Source: Actinomycetospora termitidis (GTDB taxonomy: Bacteria; Actinomycetota; Actinomycetes; Mycobacteriales; Pseudonocardiaceae). From it: 64,000 nt of DNA. The notes under the pieces are model-generated. The model saw only the letters and a program-made list of their open reading frames with translations, was not told the DNA's origin and did not search any database. Positions within the stretch are counted from its first letter, which is position 1; each line of letters starts with the position of its first letter. Positions 10,389-18,890 of this stretch are shown piece after piece. The DNA lies in the NCBI RefSeq assembly GCF_030286555.1, contig NZ_JASVWF010000002.1, positions 1-64,000 on the forward strand. Direction: 5' to 3'. The position numbers and the translations under genes were made by a program.

Positions 10389-10414
10389 GTCGTCTCGGGG
10401 TACCGCTGCCGGGC

Positions 10415-10461
10415 GACGATGGCGTGCTGCTCTCACTGCATGCGTGCAGGACGCCATCGTC
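10415..10461. repeat. 47-bp palindromic element, copy A
   Basis: GACGATGGCG and CGCCATCGTC arms (10 bp; 12 bp with flanking bases) around a 27-base centre containing GCATGCGTGC. Two more copies of exactly the same length lie at 11564 and 11648, on the other side of the AbiEi-like gene. Confidence 0.75.
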
Positions 10462-10584
10462 GGCGGAGGTCGAGCTGCGCCGTTCGGCGGCCTCGTCGAT
10501 CCCCAGCGGTCACGCAGGGCCGGTTGTCCACAGGCCGTCCCGAGCGATCACCGCGGCCAGCCGCGTGGGCGCACCCTCGTGATC

Positions 10585-11565
10585 ATGAAGCGGGGATCGT
10601 GGGCCGACGACCTGGAACTCGTCCGGGCGGCGGCGGACGACGACACCATCCACGTCCATGTCCTCACCGGGCTCGGTGTCCCCGAGTCCACCATCTACCG
10701 CCGGTGTCTCCCGGACGGTCCCTGGACCCTCGTGGCCCCGTCCACCGTCCGGCTGAGCACCGGCACCCCGACGCGGCGTCAACTCGCGCGGGCGGGCCTG
10801 GTGTACGGCGGCGCGGAGGCGGTCCTCACCGGCCTCGACGCCGCGCGAGCGCACGGGCTTCGTCGCGGCGAGCTCCTCGAGGTGGTGCACGTCCTCATCC
10901 CGGCGACATCCCGAGCGCGCTCCGTGCCCGGCATCCGGGTGGAGCGCACCCACCGCCCGCTCCTGTCGCGGACGCGTGACGGGCTGCGGGTCGTCCCGAT
11001 GGAGCGGTGCGTGATCGACGCCGTCCGGTCGATGTCCTCTCGCTCGGACGTCGCGGCGATCCTCACCGAGCCCGTGCAGCGGAGGATGCTGCTGCCCGAG
11101 ACGCTGGTCGCAGAGCTCGACGCCGGCCCTCGTCGAGGTACTGCGCTGCCGCGTGCGGTGTTGGGCGCGGTCGTCCTCGGAGCTCGGTCGGCCGCCGAGG
11201 TGGAGTTCCACGACTGGTGGTCGACGAGCCTCGAGCTCTCCCGGTGGCCCGTCCTGCTCAACGTCCGGCTCACCGTCGGCGACGACTTCCTCGGGATCGC
11301 GGACGGCTACCTCCCCGACGTCGGGCTGGTCCTGCCCATCGACTCGGTGGAGCAGCACTTCATGACGCCGGATCAGGTCGCGGCGGCGGAGCGGCAGCAC
11401 CGCGCCTATCGGTCAGCGGGGCTGCACGTCTACGGGGTGCGGCCCTCGCGTGTTCGCGGCGATCCCGCCGGGCTGCACCGTGACGTGCTCGACGCAATCG
11501 CCGTGGCCGCGCAGCTCCCGACCCCGCTCGTCCGCTGGGCGGCGGACCTGCCGAGACCTTCCTGA
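10585..11565 (+). CDS. AbiEi antitoxin-like protein, solitary
   Basis: Protein of 326 residues with the layout of the AbiEi-like/DUF559-type proteins common in actinobacteria. A winged-helix-like N-terminus (about 15-65, with LTGLGVPESTIYRR and RQLARAGLVYGGAEAVLTGL) is followed by a middle segment (VERTHRPLL) and a C-terminal region (205-300) reminiscent of the Vsr/DUF559 fold, though its nuclease residues are poorly kept. In type IV systems AbiEi neutralises the nucleotidyltransferase AbiEii; no such toxin gene is adjacent, so function is open. It is bracketed by 47-bp palindromes, and the stop codon lies in the edge of the second. The ATG at 10585 is preferred; an in-frame GTG lies two codons earlier. 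Confidence 0.65.
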   Translation: MKRGSWADDLELVRAAADDDTIHVHVLTGLGVPESTIYRRCLPDGPWTLVAPSTVRLSTGTPTRRQLARAGLVYGGAEAVLTGLDAARAHGLRRGELLEVVHVLIPATSRARSVPGIRVERTHRPLLSRTRDGLRVVPMERCVIDAVRSMSSRSDVAAILTEPVQRRMLLPETLVAELDAGPRRGTALPRAVLGAVVLGARSAAEVEFHDWWSTSLELSRWPVLLNVRLTVGDDFLGIADGYLPDVGLVLPIDSVEQHFMTPDQVAAAERQHRAYRSAGLHVYGVRPSRVRGDPAGLHRDVLDAIAVAAQLPTPLVRWAADLPRPS

Positions 11566-11610
11566 CGATGGCGCCTCACACGCATGCGGTGGGTGCCAGC
11601 CGCCATCGTC
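11564..11610. repeat. 47-bp palindromic element, copy B
   Basis: Same arms as copy A (GACGATGGCG ... CGCCATCGTC) and the same 47-bp length. It begins in the stop codon of the AbiEi-like gene, so it may also end that transcript. Its first 24 bases are identical to copy C, 84 bp downstream; the sequence after each copy is also similar, which points to a local duplication. Confidence 0.75.
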
Positions 11611-11647
11611 GGTAGCCGGCGGGGCCGTGGCCGGCGCGAGCCCGCGT

Positions 11648-11694
11648 GACGATGGCGCCTCACACGCATGCCATGCGTGCCAGCCGCCATCGTC
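11648..11694. repeat. 47-bp palindromic element, copy C
   Basis: Third copy. Besides the outer 10-bp arms it has an inner perfect palindrome, CACGCATG-C-CATGCGTG, so the whole element can form a nested hairpin. It differs from copy B at three positions in the centre, two of which restore pairing. This is compatible with selection on structure. Confidence 0.75.
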
Positions 11695-11816
11695 GGCGGC
11701 CGGCCGGGCCGTCGAACCACCGAGAACGGAGCCGAACGGGATCGGCCCTTGGGTCGCGGTGTGGTCTACGGCACGATGAGCCACCGTTCGCAGCGTCGCC
11801 GCCCCGGGGGAGAGCC

Positions 11817-13385
11817 ATGTCGAAGCCCGTCGTGCTCATGGCCGAGAAGCTCGCGCCGTCGGCGCTGGAGGTGTTCGGCGACGAGGTGGAGATCCGTCAG
11901 GTCGACGGCACCGACCGCGCGGCCCTGCTCGAGGCCGTCCGGGACGCCGACGCCCTCCTCGTGCGCAGCGCCACCCAGGTCGACGCCGAGGTGTTCGCCG
12001 CCCAGCGGCGCCTGACCGTCGTCGGGCGCGCCGGGGTCGGGCTGGACAACGTCGACGTGCCGGCCGCGACGGCCGCGGGCGTCATGGTCGTCAACGCCCC
12101 CGTCTCGAACATCGTCTCGGCCGCCGAGCACGCGATCGCGCTGCTGCTCGCGACCGCCCGCCACATCCCCGCCGCCGACGCGAGCCTGCGCCGCGGCGAG
12201 TGGGCGCGCTCGCGGTACGGCGGCGTGGAGATCCAGGGCAAGACGGTCGGCGTCGTCGGGCTGGGCAAGATCGGCCAGCTGTTCGCCGCGCGCATCGGGG
12301 CGTTCGACACCACCGTCATCGCCTACGACCCATACCTGCCCGCCAGCCGCGCCGCGCAGCTGGGCATCGAGCTCGTGAGCCTCGACGAGCTGCTCGGGCG
12401 CGCGGACATGATGACGATCCACCTGCCGAAGACCCCCGAGACCCAGGGGCTCATCGGCAAGGAGGCCCTCGCACGGACGAAGCCCGGCGTGATCATCGTC
12501 AACGCGGCCCGCGGCGGGCTCGTCGACGAGGAGGCGCTCGCCGAGGCGATCCGCTCCGGGCACGTGGCGGGCGCCGGCGTCGACGTGTACGTCACCGAGC
12601 CGACCACGCAGAGCCCGCTCTTCGAGCTCGAGCAGGTCACCGCGACCCCGCACCTGGGCGCCTCGACCGCCGAGGCGCAGGACCGCGCCGGCACGGACGT
12701 CGCGCACTCGGTGCTCAAGGCACTGCAGGGCGACTTCGTCCCGGACGCGGTGAACGTCCAGGGCGGCGCGGTCGGTGAGGAGGTCCGGCCGTGGCTGGGG
12801 ATCACCCAGAAGCTCGGGACCCTGCTCTCCAGCCTGGTCGGCCAGCCCGACGCGGTGACGGTCGAGGTCCGCGGCGAGCTCGCCCACGAGGACGTCGCGG
12901 TGCTGCAGCTCGCGGCGTTGCGCGGGGTGTTCGGCGGGGTCGTCGAGGAGCCGGTCACGTTCGTCAACGCCCCGGCGCTCGCGGCCGAGCGCGGCGTGCA
13001 GGTCACGGCGGAGACGGCCACCGAGAGCCCGAACCACCGCAGCGTCGTGACCCTCCGCGCCGGGCACACCACCGTCTCGGGCACTCTGACCGGCACCGAC
13101 CAGACCGAGAAGCTCGTGGAGATCAACGGCCGTTCGTTCGACCTGCGCGCCGAGGGCCACGTCCTGCTCTTCGAGTACTCCGACCGGCCGGGCGCGATGG
13201 GGCTCGTCGGCACCCGGCTGGGCGAGTCCGGCGTCAACATCGAGGCGGCCCAGCTGTCCCAGACGCGCGACCGCGGCTCGTCGGTCATGCTGCTGCGCGT
13301 CGACCGGGCGGTTCCCGACGACGTCCTCGCCCCGATCGGGCAGGCGCTCGACGCCCGGACCACCCGATCGATCCCGTTCGGCTGA
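11817..13385 (+). CDS. serA: D-3-phosphoglycerate dehydrogenase
   Basis: SerA, 522 residues, the long form of actinobacteria. It oxidises 3-phosphoglycerate, the first step of serine synthesis. The Rossmann motif is GLGKIG; the catalytic Arg is in NAARGGLVDEEAL, Glu in TEPTTQ and His in TPHLGAST. After residue 315 come the intervening (ASB) domain and a C-terminal ACT domain (LFEYSDRPGAMGLVGTRLG) that binds serine for feedback control. The ATG at 11817 is chosen because it follows GGGGGAGAG; upstream in-frame starts run into the palindromic repeat. It lies between ilvC and leuB as in Mycobacterium. Confidence 0.95.
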   Translation: MSKPVVLMAEKLAPSALEVFGDEVEIRQVDGTDRAALLEAVRDADALLVRSATQVDAEVFAAQRRLTVVGRAGVGLDNVDVPAATAAGVMVVNAPVSNIVSAAEHAIALLLATARHIPAADASLRRGEWARSRYGGVEIQGKTVGVVGLGKIGQLFAARIGAFDTTVIAYDPYLPASRAAQLGIELVSLDELLGRADMMTIHLPKTPETQGLIGKEALARTKPGVIIVNAARGGLVDEEALAEAIRSGHVAGAGVDVYVTEPTTQSPLFELEQVTATPHLGASTAEAQDRAGTDVAHSVLKALQGDFVPDAVNVQGGAVGEEVRPWLGITQKLGTLLSSLVGQPDAVTVEVRGELAHEDVAVLQLAALRGVFGGVVEEPVTFVNAPALAAERGVQVTAETATESPNHRSVVTLRAGHTTVSGTLTGTDQTEKLVEINGRSFDLRAEGHVLLFEYSDRPGAMGLVGTRLGESGVNIEAAQLSQTRDRGSSVMLLRVDRAVPDDVLAPIGQALDARTTRSIPFG

Positions 13386-13527
13386 CCCCCGAAGAGGGCA
13401 CGCGGGCCCCGGACGCATCCCATGGAGTGATCCGGTGAGGAGTCCCACCGACACGCGCGGTAGCCTCCACCGCAGGTGAGGTCGGTCGCACCATCGAGGT
13501 CGGCCCGTCGGGGGAGGAAGGCTGGAC

Positions 13528-14574
13528 ATGCGACTCGCGGTGGTTCCCGGTGACGGCATCGGTCCCGAGGTCGTCAACGAGGCCCTCAAGGTCCTCTCCG
13601 AGGTCGCGCCGCAGATCGAGCCGACGCAGTACGACCTCGGTGCGGCCCGCTGGCACTCGACGGGCGAGCTGCTCCCGGAGTCGGTGCTCACCGAGCTCCG
13701 CGAGCACGACGCGATCCTGCTCGGCGCGGTCGGCGACCCGTCGGTCCCGAGCGGCATCCTCGAGCGCGGCCTGCTGCTGCGCCTGCGCTTCGAGCTCGAC
13801 CACCACGTGAACCTGCGGCCCGCCCGGCTCTACCCCGGGGTCCGCGGCCCGCTCTCCGCGCAGCCCGAGGTCGACCTCGTCGTCGTCCGCGAGGGCACCG
13901 AGGGCCCGTACGCGGGCACCGGCGGCCTGCTGCGCAAGGACACCCCGCAGGAGATCGCGACCGAGGTCAGCGTGAACACCGCGTTCGGCGTCGAGCGGGT
14001 GGTGCGCGACGCGTTCGCCCGGGCCTCGAACCGGCCGCGCCGACACCTGACCCTGGTGCACAAGACGAACGTCCTCACGCACGCCGGCTCGTTGTGGTCG
14101 CGCGTGGTCGAGGAGGTCTCGCTGGAGCACCCCGAGGTCGCGGTGGACTACCAGCACGTCGACTCGACGACGATCCACCTGGTCACCGACCCGTCGCGCT
14201 ACGACGTGATCGTCACCGACAACCTCTTCGGCGACATCCTCACCGACCTCGCGGCCGCGGTCACCGGCGGCATCGGCCTCGCGGCCTCGGGCAACCTCGA
14301 CGTCAGCCGGGCCAACCCGAGCATGTTCGAGCCGGTGCACGGCTCGGCCCCGGACATCGCGGGCAAGGGCATCGCGGACCCGACGGCGGCCGTGCTCTCC
14401 GTCGCGCTGCTCCTCGACCACCTGGGCGAGCCCGAGCTGGCCCGCCGCGTCGAGGCGGCCGTCGCCTTCGACCTCGCGACCCGTGACCACCAGAACCCGG
14501 GCGGGACGTCGGCGGTGGGCGACCGGCTCGCCGCCCTGGTGTCCAGCGCCGCCGGGACCCGCACCTCGGCCTGA
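13528..14574 (+). CDS. leuB: 3-isopropylmalate dehydrogenase
   Basis: LeuB, 348 residues. It oxidatively decarboxylates 3-isopropylmalate in leucine synthesis, downstream of LeuCD (encoded at 40.7 kb). Motifs seen: GDGIGPEV at the N-terminus, the substrate loop [25 protein letters not shown], and the metal/NAD signature [21 protein letters not shown], with the [14 protein letters not shown] loop. The ATG at 13528 is preceded by GGGGGAGGAAGG, a strong ribosome binding site. The next gene starts five bases after its stop, so they are probably co-transcribed. Confidence 0.96.
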   Translation: MRLAVVPGDGIGPEVVNEALKVLSEVAPQIEPTQYDLGAARWHSTGELLPESVLTELREHDAILLGAVGDPSVPSGILERGLLLRLRFELDHHVNLRPARLYPGVRGPLSAQPEVDLVVVREGTEGPYAGTGGLLRKDTPQEIATEVSVNTAFGVERVVRDAFARASNRPRRHLTLVHKTNVLTHAGSLWSRVVEEVSLEHPEVAVDYQHVDSTTIHLVTDPSRYDVIVTDNLFGDILTDLAAAVTGGIGLAASGNLDVSRANPSMFEPVHGSAPDIAGKGIADPTAAVLSVALLLDHLGEPELARRVEAAVAFDLATRDHQNPGGTSAVGDRLAALVSSAAGTRTSA

Positions 14575-14578
14575 CGCC

Positions 14579-15523
14579 GTGCGGCGCTGGTCGCTCGACG
14601 ACGTCCTCGCCCTGCTCTGGTTCGTCGGCGGGCTGGTCGTCGCGGGCTACCTCCTCCACCTCGCCGTCGGCCCCGGGAGCCTCGAGGGCTCCCGGTGGCC
14701 GTTGGTCGGGCTCGCCGTCGTGGCGTTGATCGGGTTCACGACGGTGGCCGTGCGTCACCTGTGGGCCGCGCGCCGGGCGCGGGCGGAGCGCGAGTCCGGC
14801 CCCGTGCACGGATGGTTTCCCGACGCCGGGTCGGTGCGGTACCGCGACCCCGGCCCGCCGGTGCCCATCGCACCGGAGCCGTCCGGCATGCCGTTCACGC
14901 CGGGCCCACCCCCCGAGCTCTCGCCCGAGGGCCGCGCCGAGCTCGCCCGCGTCGTCGGGATCCTCGACCGCGCCGGGCTCTTCCGGCCCCGGACCCCGCG
15001 ACCGGTCGACCTCATGGAGGCCGTGGCCGACGCGGGCGAACCGGTCACGAGCTGCACCGCACTCTCCGCGTTGTGGGAGGGCGGGTACTACCACGAGGAC
15101 TTCGACACCGACGACCACCTGGCCGCCCTCGCGTTCCACGACAGCCACACCGAGCAGGTCGAGGACACCCTGCGCGAGCACGTCGCCGACCTCGCCCGTC
15201 TCACCGGCGCCGACATCGTCGTCGAGGACCTACAGGTCGGCGACACCCGCACGACGGTGCGGCTCACCGTCGACGGGACCACGCTCGACCTCGCGTGGGC
15301 GAGCGCGTGGAAGTACCTCTCGACGGTCCTCCACGTCGCGGTCGCGCGGGCCCTGCCGGAGGTCGGCCTGGGGTGGGTGTGGTCGGACCAGGGCGCCTGG
15401 CTGGGCGTGCCGCGCGGTGGCGTGGCGGCCCTCGACGCCGAGCTCGGGCGGGCCGGGGGTTGGACGCTCGTCGCCGACGAGGAGCCGGTGGCGGCCGGGG
15501 AGGTCGTCCTACCCCGCGACTAG
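14579..15523 (+). CDS. Hypothetical membrane protein
   Basis: Unrecognised protein of 314 residues. Two membrane helices lie near the N-terminus (about 9-30 and 38-56), followed by an Arg-rich stop-transfer segment (WAARRARAERES), a Pro-rich linker (about 75-115) and a soluble C-terminal domain of about 190 residues with no motif I can name. That part has VADAGEPVTSCTALSALW and a beta-rich DTRTTVRLTVDG segment. I start it at GTG 14579, five bases after leuB. It probably shares the leuB transcript, and its own 3' end contains the -10 box of the next gene. Confidence 0.65.
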   Translation: MRRWSLDDVLALLWFVGGLVVAGYLLHLAVGPGSLEGSRWPLVGLAVVALIGFTTVAVRHLWAARRARAERESGPVHGWFPDAGSVRYRDPGPPVPIAPEPSGMPFTPGPPPELSPEGRAELARVVGILDRAGLFRPRTPRPVDLMEAVADAGEPVTSCTALSALWEGGYYHEDFDTDDHLAALAFHDSHTEQVEDTLREHVADLARLTGADIVVEDLQVGDTRTTVRLTVDGTTLDLAWASAWKYLSTVLHVAVARALPEVGLGWVWSDQGAWLGVPRGGVAALDAELGRAGGWTLVADEEPVAAGEVVLPRD

Positions 15524-15526
15524 GGT
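15521..15526 (+). promoter_or_regulatory. Putative -10 box, leaderless
   Basis: TAGGGT overlapping the stop codon of the preceding gene and seven bases before the GTG at 15534 of the FAH-family gene. Confidence 0.4.
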
Positions 15527-15533
15527 GGTCGGC

Positions 15534-16337
15534 GTGCGTCTCGCCCGGATCGCCCATGCCGACGGTGTCTCCTTCGTCGCCCTCCAGTCGCCCACCGCCG
15601 CCGGTGGCAGCCCGGAGGGCGGGGACGTCTGCGCGGAGATCGCCGAGCACCCGTTCGGCGACCCGACGTTCACGGGGAAGACCTGGCCGCTGGCCGACGT
15701 CCGGCTGCTCGCGCCCATCCTCCCGTCGAAGGTCGTCTGCATCGGCAAGAACTACGCCGAGCACGTCGCGGAGATGGGCGGTGGCGACGCCCCGGCGAAC
15801 CCGCTGATCTTCATGAAGCCCTCCACCAGCGTGATCGGGCCGGGGCTGCCGATCCAGCGTCCCGCGGACTCGGAGCGGGTGGACTACGAGGGCGAGCTCG
15901 CCGTCGTCATCGGCCAGCCCTGCCGGGACGTGCCGGAGGCGCGCGCGAAGGACGTCGTCCTGGGCTACACCGTCGCGAACGACGTGACCGCGCGCGACCT
16001 GCAGTCCGCCGACGGGCAGTGGACGCGCGCCAAGGGCTACGACACGTTCTGCCCGATCGGCCCGTGGATCGAGACGTCGCTCGACCCGTCCGACCTCGCG
16101 ATCGAGACCACGCTCGACGGCGCGTCGGTTCAGAAGTCGCGCACCAGCATGCTGATCCACGGCATCGAGAAGCAGATCGCCTACATCTCCCGGGTCATGA
16201 CGCTCCTGCCCGGCGACACGATCCTCACCGGCACCCCGGCCGGCGTCGGTCCGATGGTCGACGGGCAGACCGTGTCGGTCACCGTCGAGGGGATCGGGAC
16301 GCTGACCAATCCGGTACGGGACCGGACGACGGCGTGA
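15534..16337 (+). CDS. Fumarylacetoacetate hydrolase family protein
   Basis: FAH-superfamily protein, 267 residues. The family cleaves or decarboxylates acyl-pyruvate type compounds with a bound Mg. The metal-binding core is visible: IGKNYAEHVAEMG, FMKPSTSVIGPG, VDYEGELAVVIG (two Glu and an Asp region), then ANDVTARDLQ and KGYDTFCPIGPW. The substrate is unknown; relatives act as acylpyruvase, oxaloacetate decarboxylase or tautomerase. The same gene follows leuB in Mycobacterium and Streptomyces. Its GTG follows a TANNNT box by seven bases. The TGA overlaps the GTG of the lysyl-tRNA synthetase gene (GTGA). Confidence 0.9.
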   Translation: MRLARIAHADGVSFVALQSPTAAGGSPEGGDVCAEIAEHPFGDPTFTGKTWPLADVRLLAPILPSKVVCIGKNYAEHVAEMGGGDAPANPLIFMKPSTSVIGPGLPIQRPADSERVDYEGELAVVIGQPCRDVPEARAKDVVLGYTVANDVTARDLQSADGQWTRAKGYDTFCPIGPWIETSLDPSDLAIETTLDGASVQKSRTSMLIHGIEKQIAYISRVMTLLPGDTILTGTPAGVGPMVDGQTVSVTVEGIGTLTNPVRDRTTA

Positions 16338-18040
16338 GCAGGCGTCGCGGCGAGGCCGAGTCGACCTCGCAGGACTGGGTGGCGACGCTCGCCGACGAGG
16401 TCGTCGCCGCCCAGAAGGAGATCGACGGGGCCGAGTCGGGCCGGACGATCATCTGCGCGTCCGGCCTGAGCCCGTCCGGCCCGATCCACCTGGGCAACCT
16501 GCGCGAGGTGCTCACGCCGCACCTCGTCGCGGACGAGATCCGCCGCCGTGGCATCCCGTGCGAGCACGTCATCTCGTGGGACGACTTCGACCGCTACCGC
16601 CGGGTCCCGAGGGGCGTCGAGGGCATCGACGACTCGTGGGCGGAGCACATCGGCAAGCCGCTGACCGCGGTGCCGGCGCCCCGCGGCAGCGGGCACCCCA
16701 ACTGGGCCGAGCACTTCAAGGCGCCCATGATCGCGGCGCTCGAGCAGCTCGGCGTGCCCTACCGCGGCATCTCGCAGACACAGATGTACACCTCCGGTGC
16801 CTACGTGCCGCAGACGCTGCTCGCGATGCGCGAGCGCTCGCGCATCGACGCGGTGCTCGGCCGGTTCCGGACGAAGAAGACATCCGCAGACGGCGAGGAG
16901 GGGCCGGACGACGAGGCCGTGGGCTCGGCGACCGGCGAGTACTTTCCCTACAAGCCGTTCTGCACCGCGTGCGGCAAGGACGACACCACGATCGTCGCCT
17001 ACGACGACGACACCACCGAGATGTCGTTCACCTGTGCGTGCGGGTCGTCCGAGACGGTGCGGCTCGACGGGTTCACCCGCGGCAAGCTGGTGTGGAAGGT
17101 CGACTGGCCCATGCGCTGGGCGTACGAGGGCGTGGACTTCGAGCCGAGCGGGGTGGATCACTCGTCCCCGGGCTCGTCGTACGAGGTCGGCGGCCTGCTG
17201 GTGTCGGAGGTCTTCGGCGGACGGCAGCCGATCGGGCCGATGTACGCGTTCGTCGGCATCTCCGGGCAGGCGAAGATGTCGTCGTCGAAGGGTGGCGTGC
17301 CCACCCCGTCGTCGGCCCTCGAGGTCTTCGAGGCGCCGCTGCTGCGGTGGCTCTACGCCCGCCGTCGTCCGAACCAGGCCATCAAGGTCGCGTTCGACGC
17401 CGAGCTCTCCCGGCTCTACGACGAGTGGGACGCGCTTTCCCGCAAGGTCGCCGGCGGCACCGCGCCGCCGATCGAGGCGCTGGGCCACGCGCGGTCGGTG
17501 GCGACGGCAGAGCGCGCGCTGCCGCTCACGCCGCAGCCGGTCGCGTTCCGCACGCTGACCTCCGTCGTCGACGTGACCACGGGCGATCCGGAGCAGCTGG
17601 GCCGCATCCTGACGGGGCTGGTGTCGAGCGACCCCGAGGAGCCGGTCACCCTCGACGACCTGCAGCCCCGCCTGGACCGCGCGGAACACTGGGTCGAGCA
17701 CTACATGCCCGAGGAGTCGCACACCCGCCTGCTGCCGGCGCCCGACACCTCGTTGCTCGGGTCCCTGGACGACACCGACCGCGAGTCGCTGCGGCTGCTG
17801 CTCGACGGGCTGGAGCAGGACTGGTCGCTCGAGGGCCTCACCACCCTGGTCTACGGGGTGCCGAAGCAGCAGGCCGGCCTGCCGTTGGACACGAAGCCGA
17901 CCGACGAGCTGAAGGCCGCCCAGCGCCGCTTCTTCGTGCTGCTCTACCGGGCGCTCGTCGGGTCGGACACCGGGCCGCGCCTGCCCACGCTGCTGCTCGC
18001 GGCGGGGCCGGAGGCGGTGCGCCGACAGCTCACAGCCTGA
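16334..18040 (+). CDS. lysS: Lysyl-tRNA synthetase, class I
   Basis: Class I LysRS (LysK type), 568 residues. It charges tRNA-Lys with lysine and is unrelated in fold to the usual bacterial class II LysRS. The class I signatures are present: the HIGH-like PSGPIHLGN at 47-55 and KMSSSKG near residue 314. Between them is a Cys cluster (FCTACGKDD and FTCACGSSE) that may bind zinc. The C-terminal helical anticodon-binding domain follows. Class I LysRS is typical of archaea and occurs in some bacteria, including streptomycetes. It overlaps the FAH gene by four bases and sits where gltX lies in related genomes. Its 3' end overlaps the convergent transketolase gene by 11 bases. Confidence 0.93.
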   Translation: MSRRRGEAESTSQDWVATLADEVVAAQKEIDGAESGRTIICASGLSPSGPIHLGNLREVLTPHLVADEIRRRGIPCEHVISWDDFDRYRRVPRGVEGIDDSWAEHIGKPLTAVPAPRGSGHPNWAEHFKAPMIAALEQLGVPYRGISQTQMYTSGAYVPQTLLAMRERSRIDAVLGRFRTKKTSADGEEGPDDEAVGSATGEYFPYKPFCTACGKDDTTIVAYDDDTTEMSFTCACGSSETVRLDGFTRGKLVWKVDWPMRWAYEGVDFEPSGVDHSSPGSSYEVGGLLVSEVFGGRQPIGPMYAFVGISGQAKMSSSKGGVPTPSSALEVFEAPLLRWLYARRRPNQAIKVAFDAELSRLYDEWDALSRKVAGGTAPPIEALGHARSVATAERALPLTPQPVAFRTLTSVVDVTTGDPEQLGRILTGLVSSDPEEPVTLDDLQPRLDRAEHWVEHYMPEESHTRLLPAPDTSLLGSLDDTDRESLRLLLDGLEQDWSLEGLTTLVYGVPKQQAGLPLDTKPTDELKAAQRRFFVLLYRALVGSDTGPRLPTLLLAAGPEAVRRQLTA

Positions 18041-18890
18041 GCTCGTGGTCGCCGTAGCGGTGCGACTCCTCCCGCGGGTGGCCGATCATGACGGCGCGGT
18101 GCGGCCGGTCGGACAGCGCCTCGGCGAGCACGCGGGCGGAGGTCCCCTCGAGGTAGGGCTCGACCATCGTCACCGTCGGGACCTCTCCGACGACCCTCCG
18201 CAGGCCGGCGGCGTCGAACGGCCGGACCGTCGAGGTGTAGAGCACGGTCGCGTCGCGGAACCGGCTGGCGGCGAGCACGCGGTCGAGCGTCGGGCCGACG
18301 GCGACGACGACGTCGTCGGGTGACCCGCGCCGGATCGTCTGCAGGCCCTCGCCGTGGTGCGGCTCGGCGTTGGTCTCGTCGGAGAGCCGGACGTAGACCA
18401 GGCCGTCGGCGTCGATGGACTCCCGGACCAGCCGGTCGGCCTCCTCGGGATGCCCGGGGACGTGCACCGTCCAGCCCGGGAGCGTGTCGATCACGGCGAC
18501 GTCCTCCGGCGCCTCGTGCGTGCGCCCGATGCCCGGCTGGTCGTACGACGCGCCGATGGAGACGAGCACGGCCCCGACCCCCTGGTGCCCGAGGTCGAGC
18601 TTGAGCTGCTCGTAGGGCCGCTCCACGAGGAACGGTGCGTAGGAGTGCACCACCGGGCGCAGTCCCGTCAGGGCCAGCCCGCCCGCGACGCCGAGCATCA
18701 GCTGCTCACGGATGCCGACGTTGACCACGCGGTCCGGGTGGCGGGCGGCGAGGTCGGGGACGGGGTCGGCGCCGGCGGAGATGTCGGCGAGGACGAGGGC
18801 GGTGCGGTCGTCGGCGTCGATCGCGTCGGCAGCGGCGCGCAGGAAGGCCTCGCGCATGGTGGGGGCGGCGATTCTCGTCGTCATGGTCAT
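18030..18890 (-). CDS. Transketolase, C-terminal subunit
   Basis: C-terminal half of a split transketolase, 286 residues, holding the pyrimidine-binding and transketolase C domains. It has the Glu-containing GIREQLMLGVAGGLAL that activates ThDP and the DQPGIGRTHEAPEDVA segment. With the partner subunit upstream it would transfer two-carbon units between sugar phosphates, or act in an aminosugar or secondary-metabolite variant. The ATG at 18890 overlaps the partner's stop (ATGA); a second ATG at 18884 is possible. It ends 11 bases inside the convergent lysS gene. Confidence 0.85.
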   Translation of the reverse strand: MTMTTRIAAPTMREAFLRAAADAIDADDRTALVLADISAGADPVPDLAARHPDRVVNVGIREQLMLGVAGGLALTGLRPVVHSYAPFLVERPYEQLKLDLGHQGVGAVLVSIGASYDQPGIGRTHEAPEDVAVIDTLPGWTVHVPGHPEEADRLVRESIDADGLVYVRLSDETNAEPHHGEGLQTIRRGSPDDVVVAVGPTLDRVLAASRFRDATVLYTSTVRPFDAAGLRRVVGEVPTVTMVEPYLEGTSARVLAEALSDRPHRAVMIGHPREESHRYGDHELRL

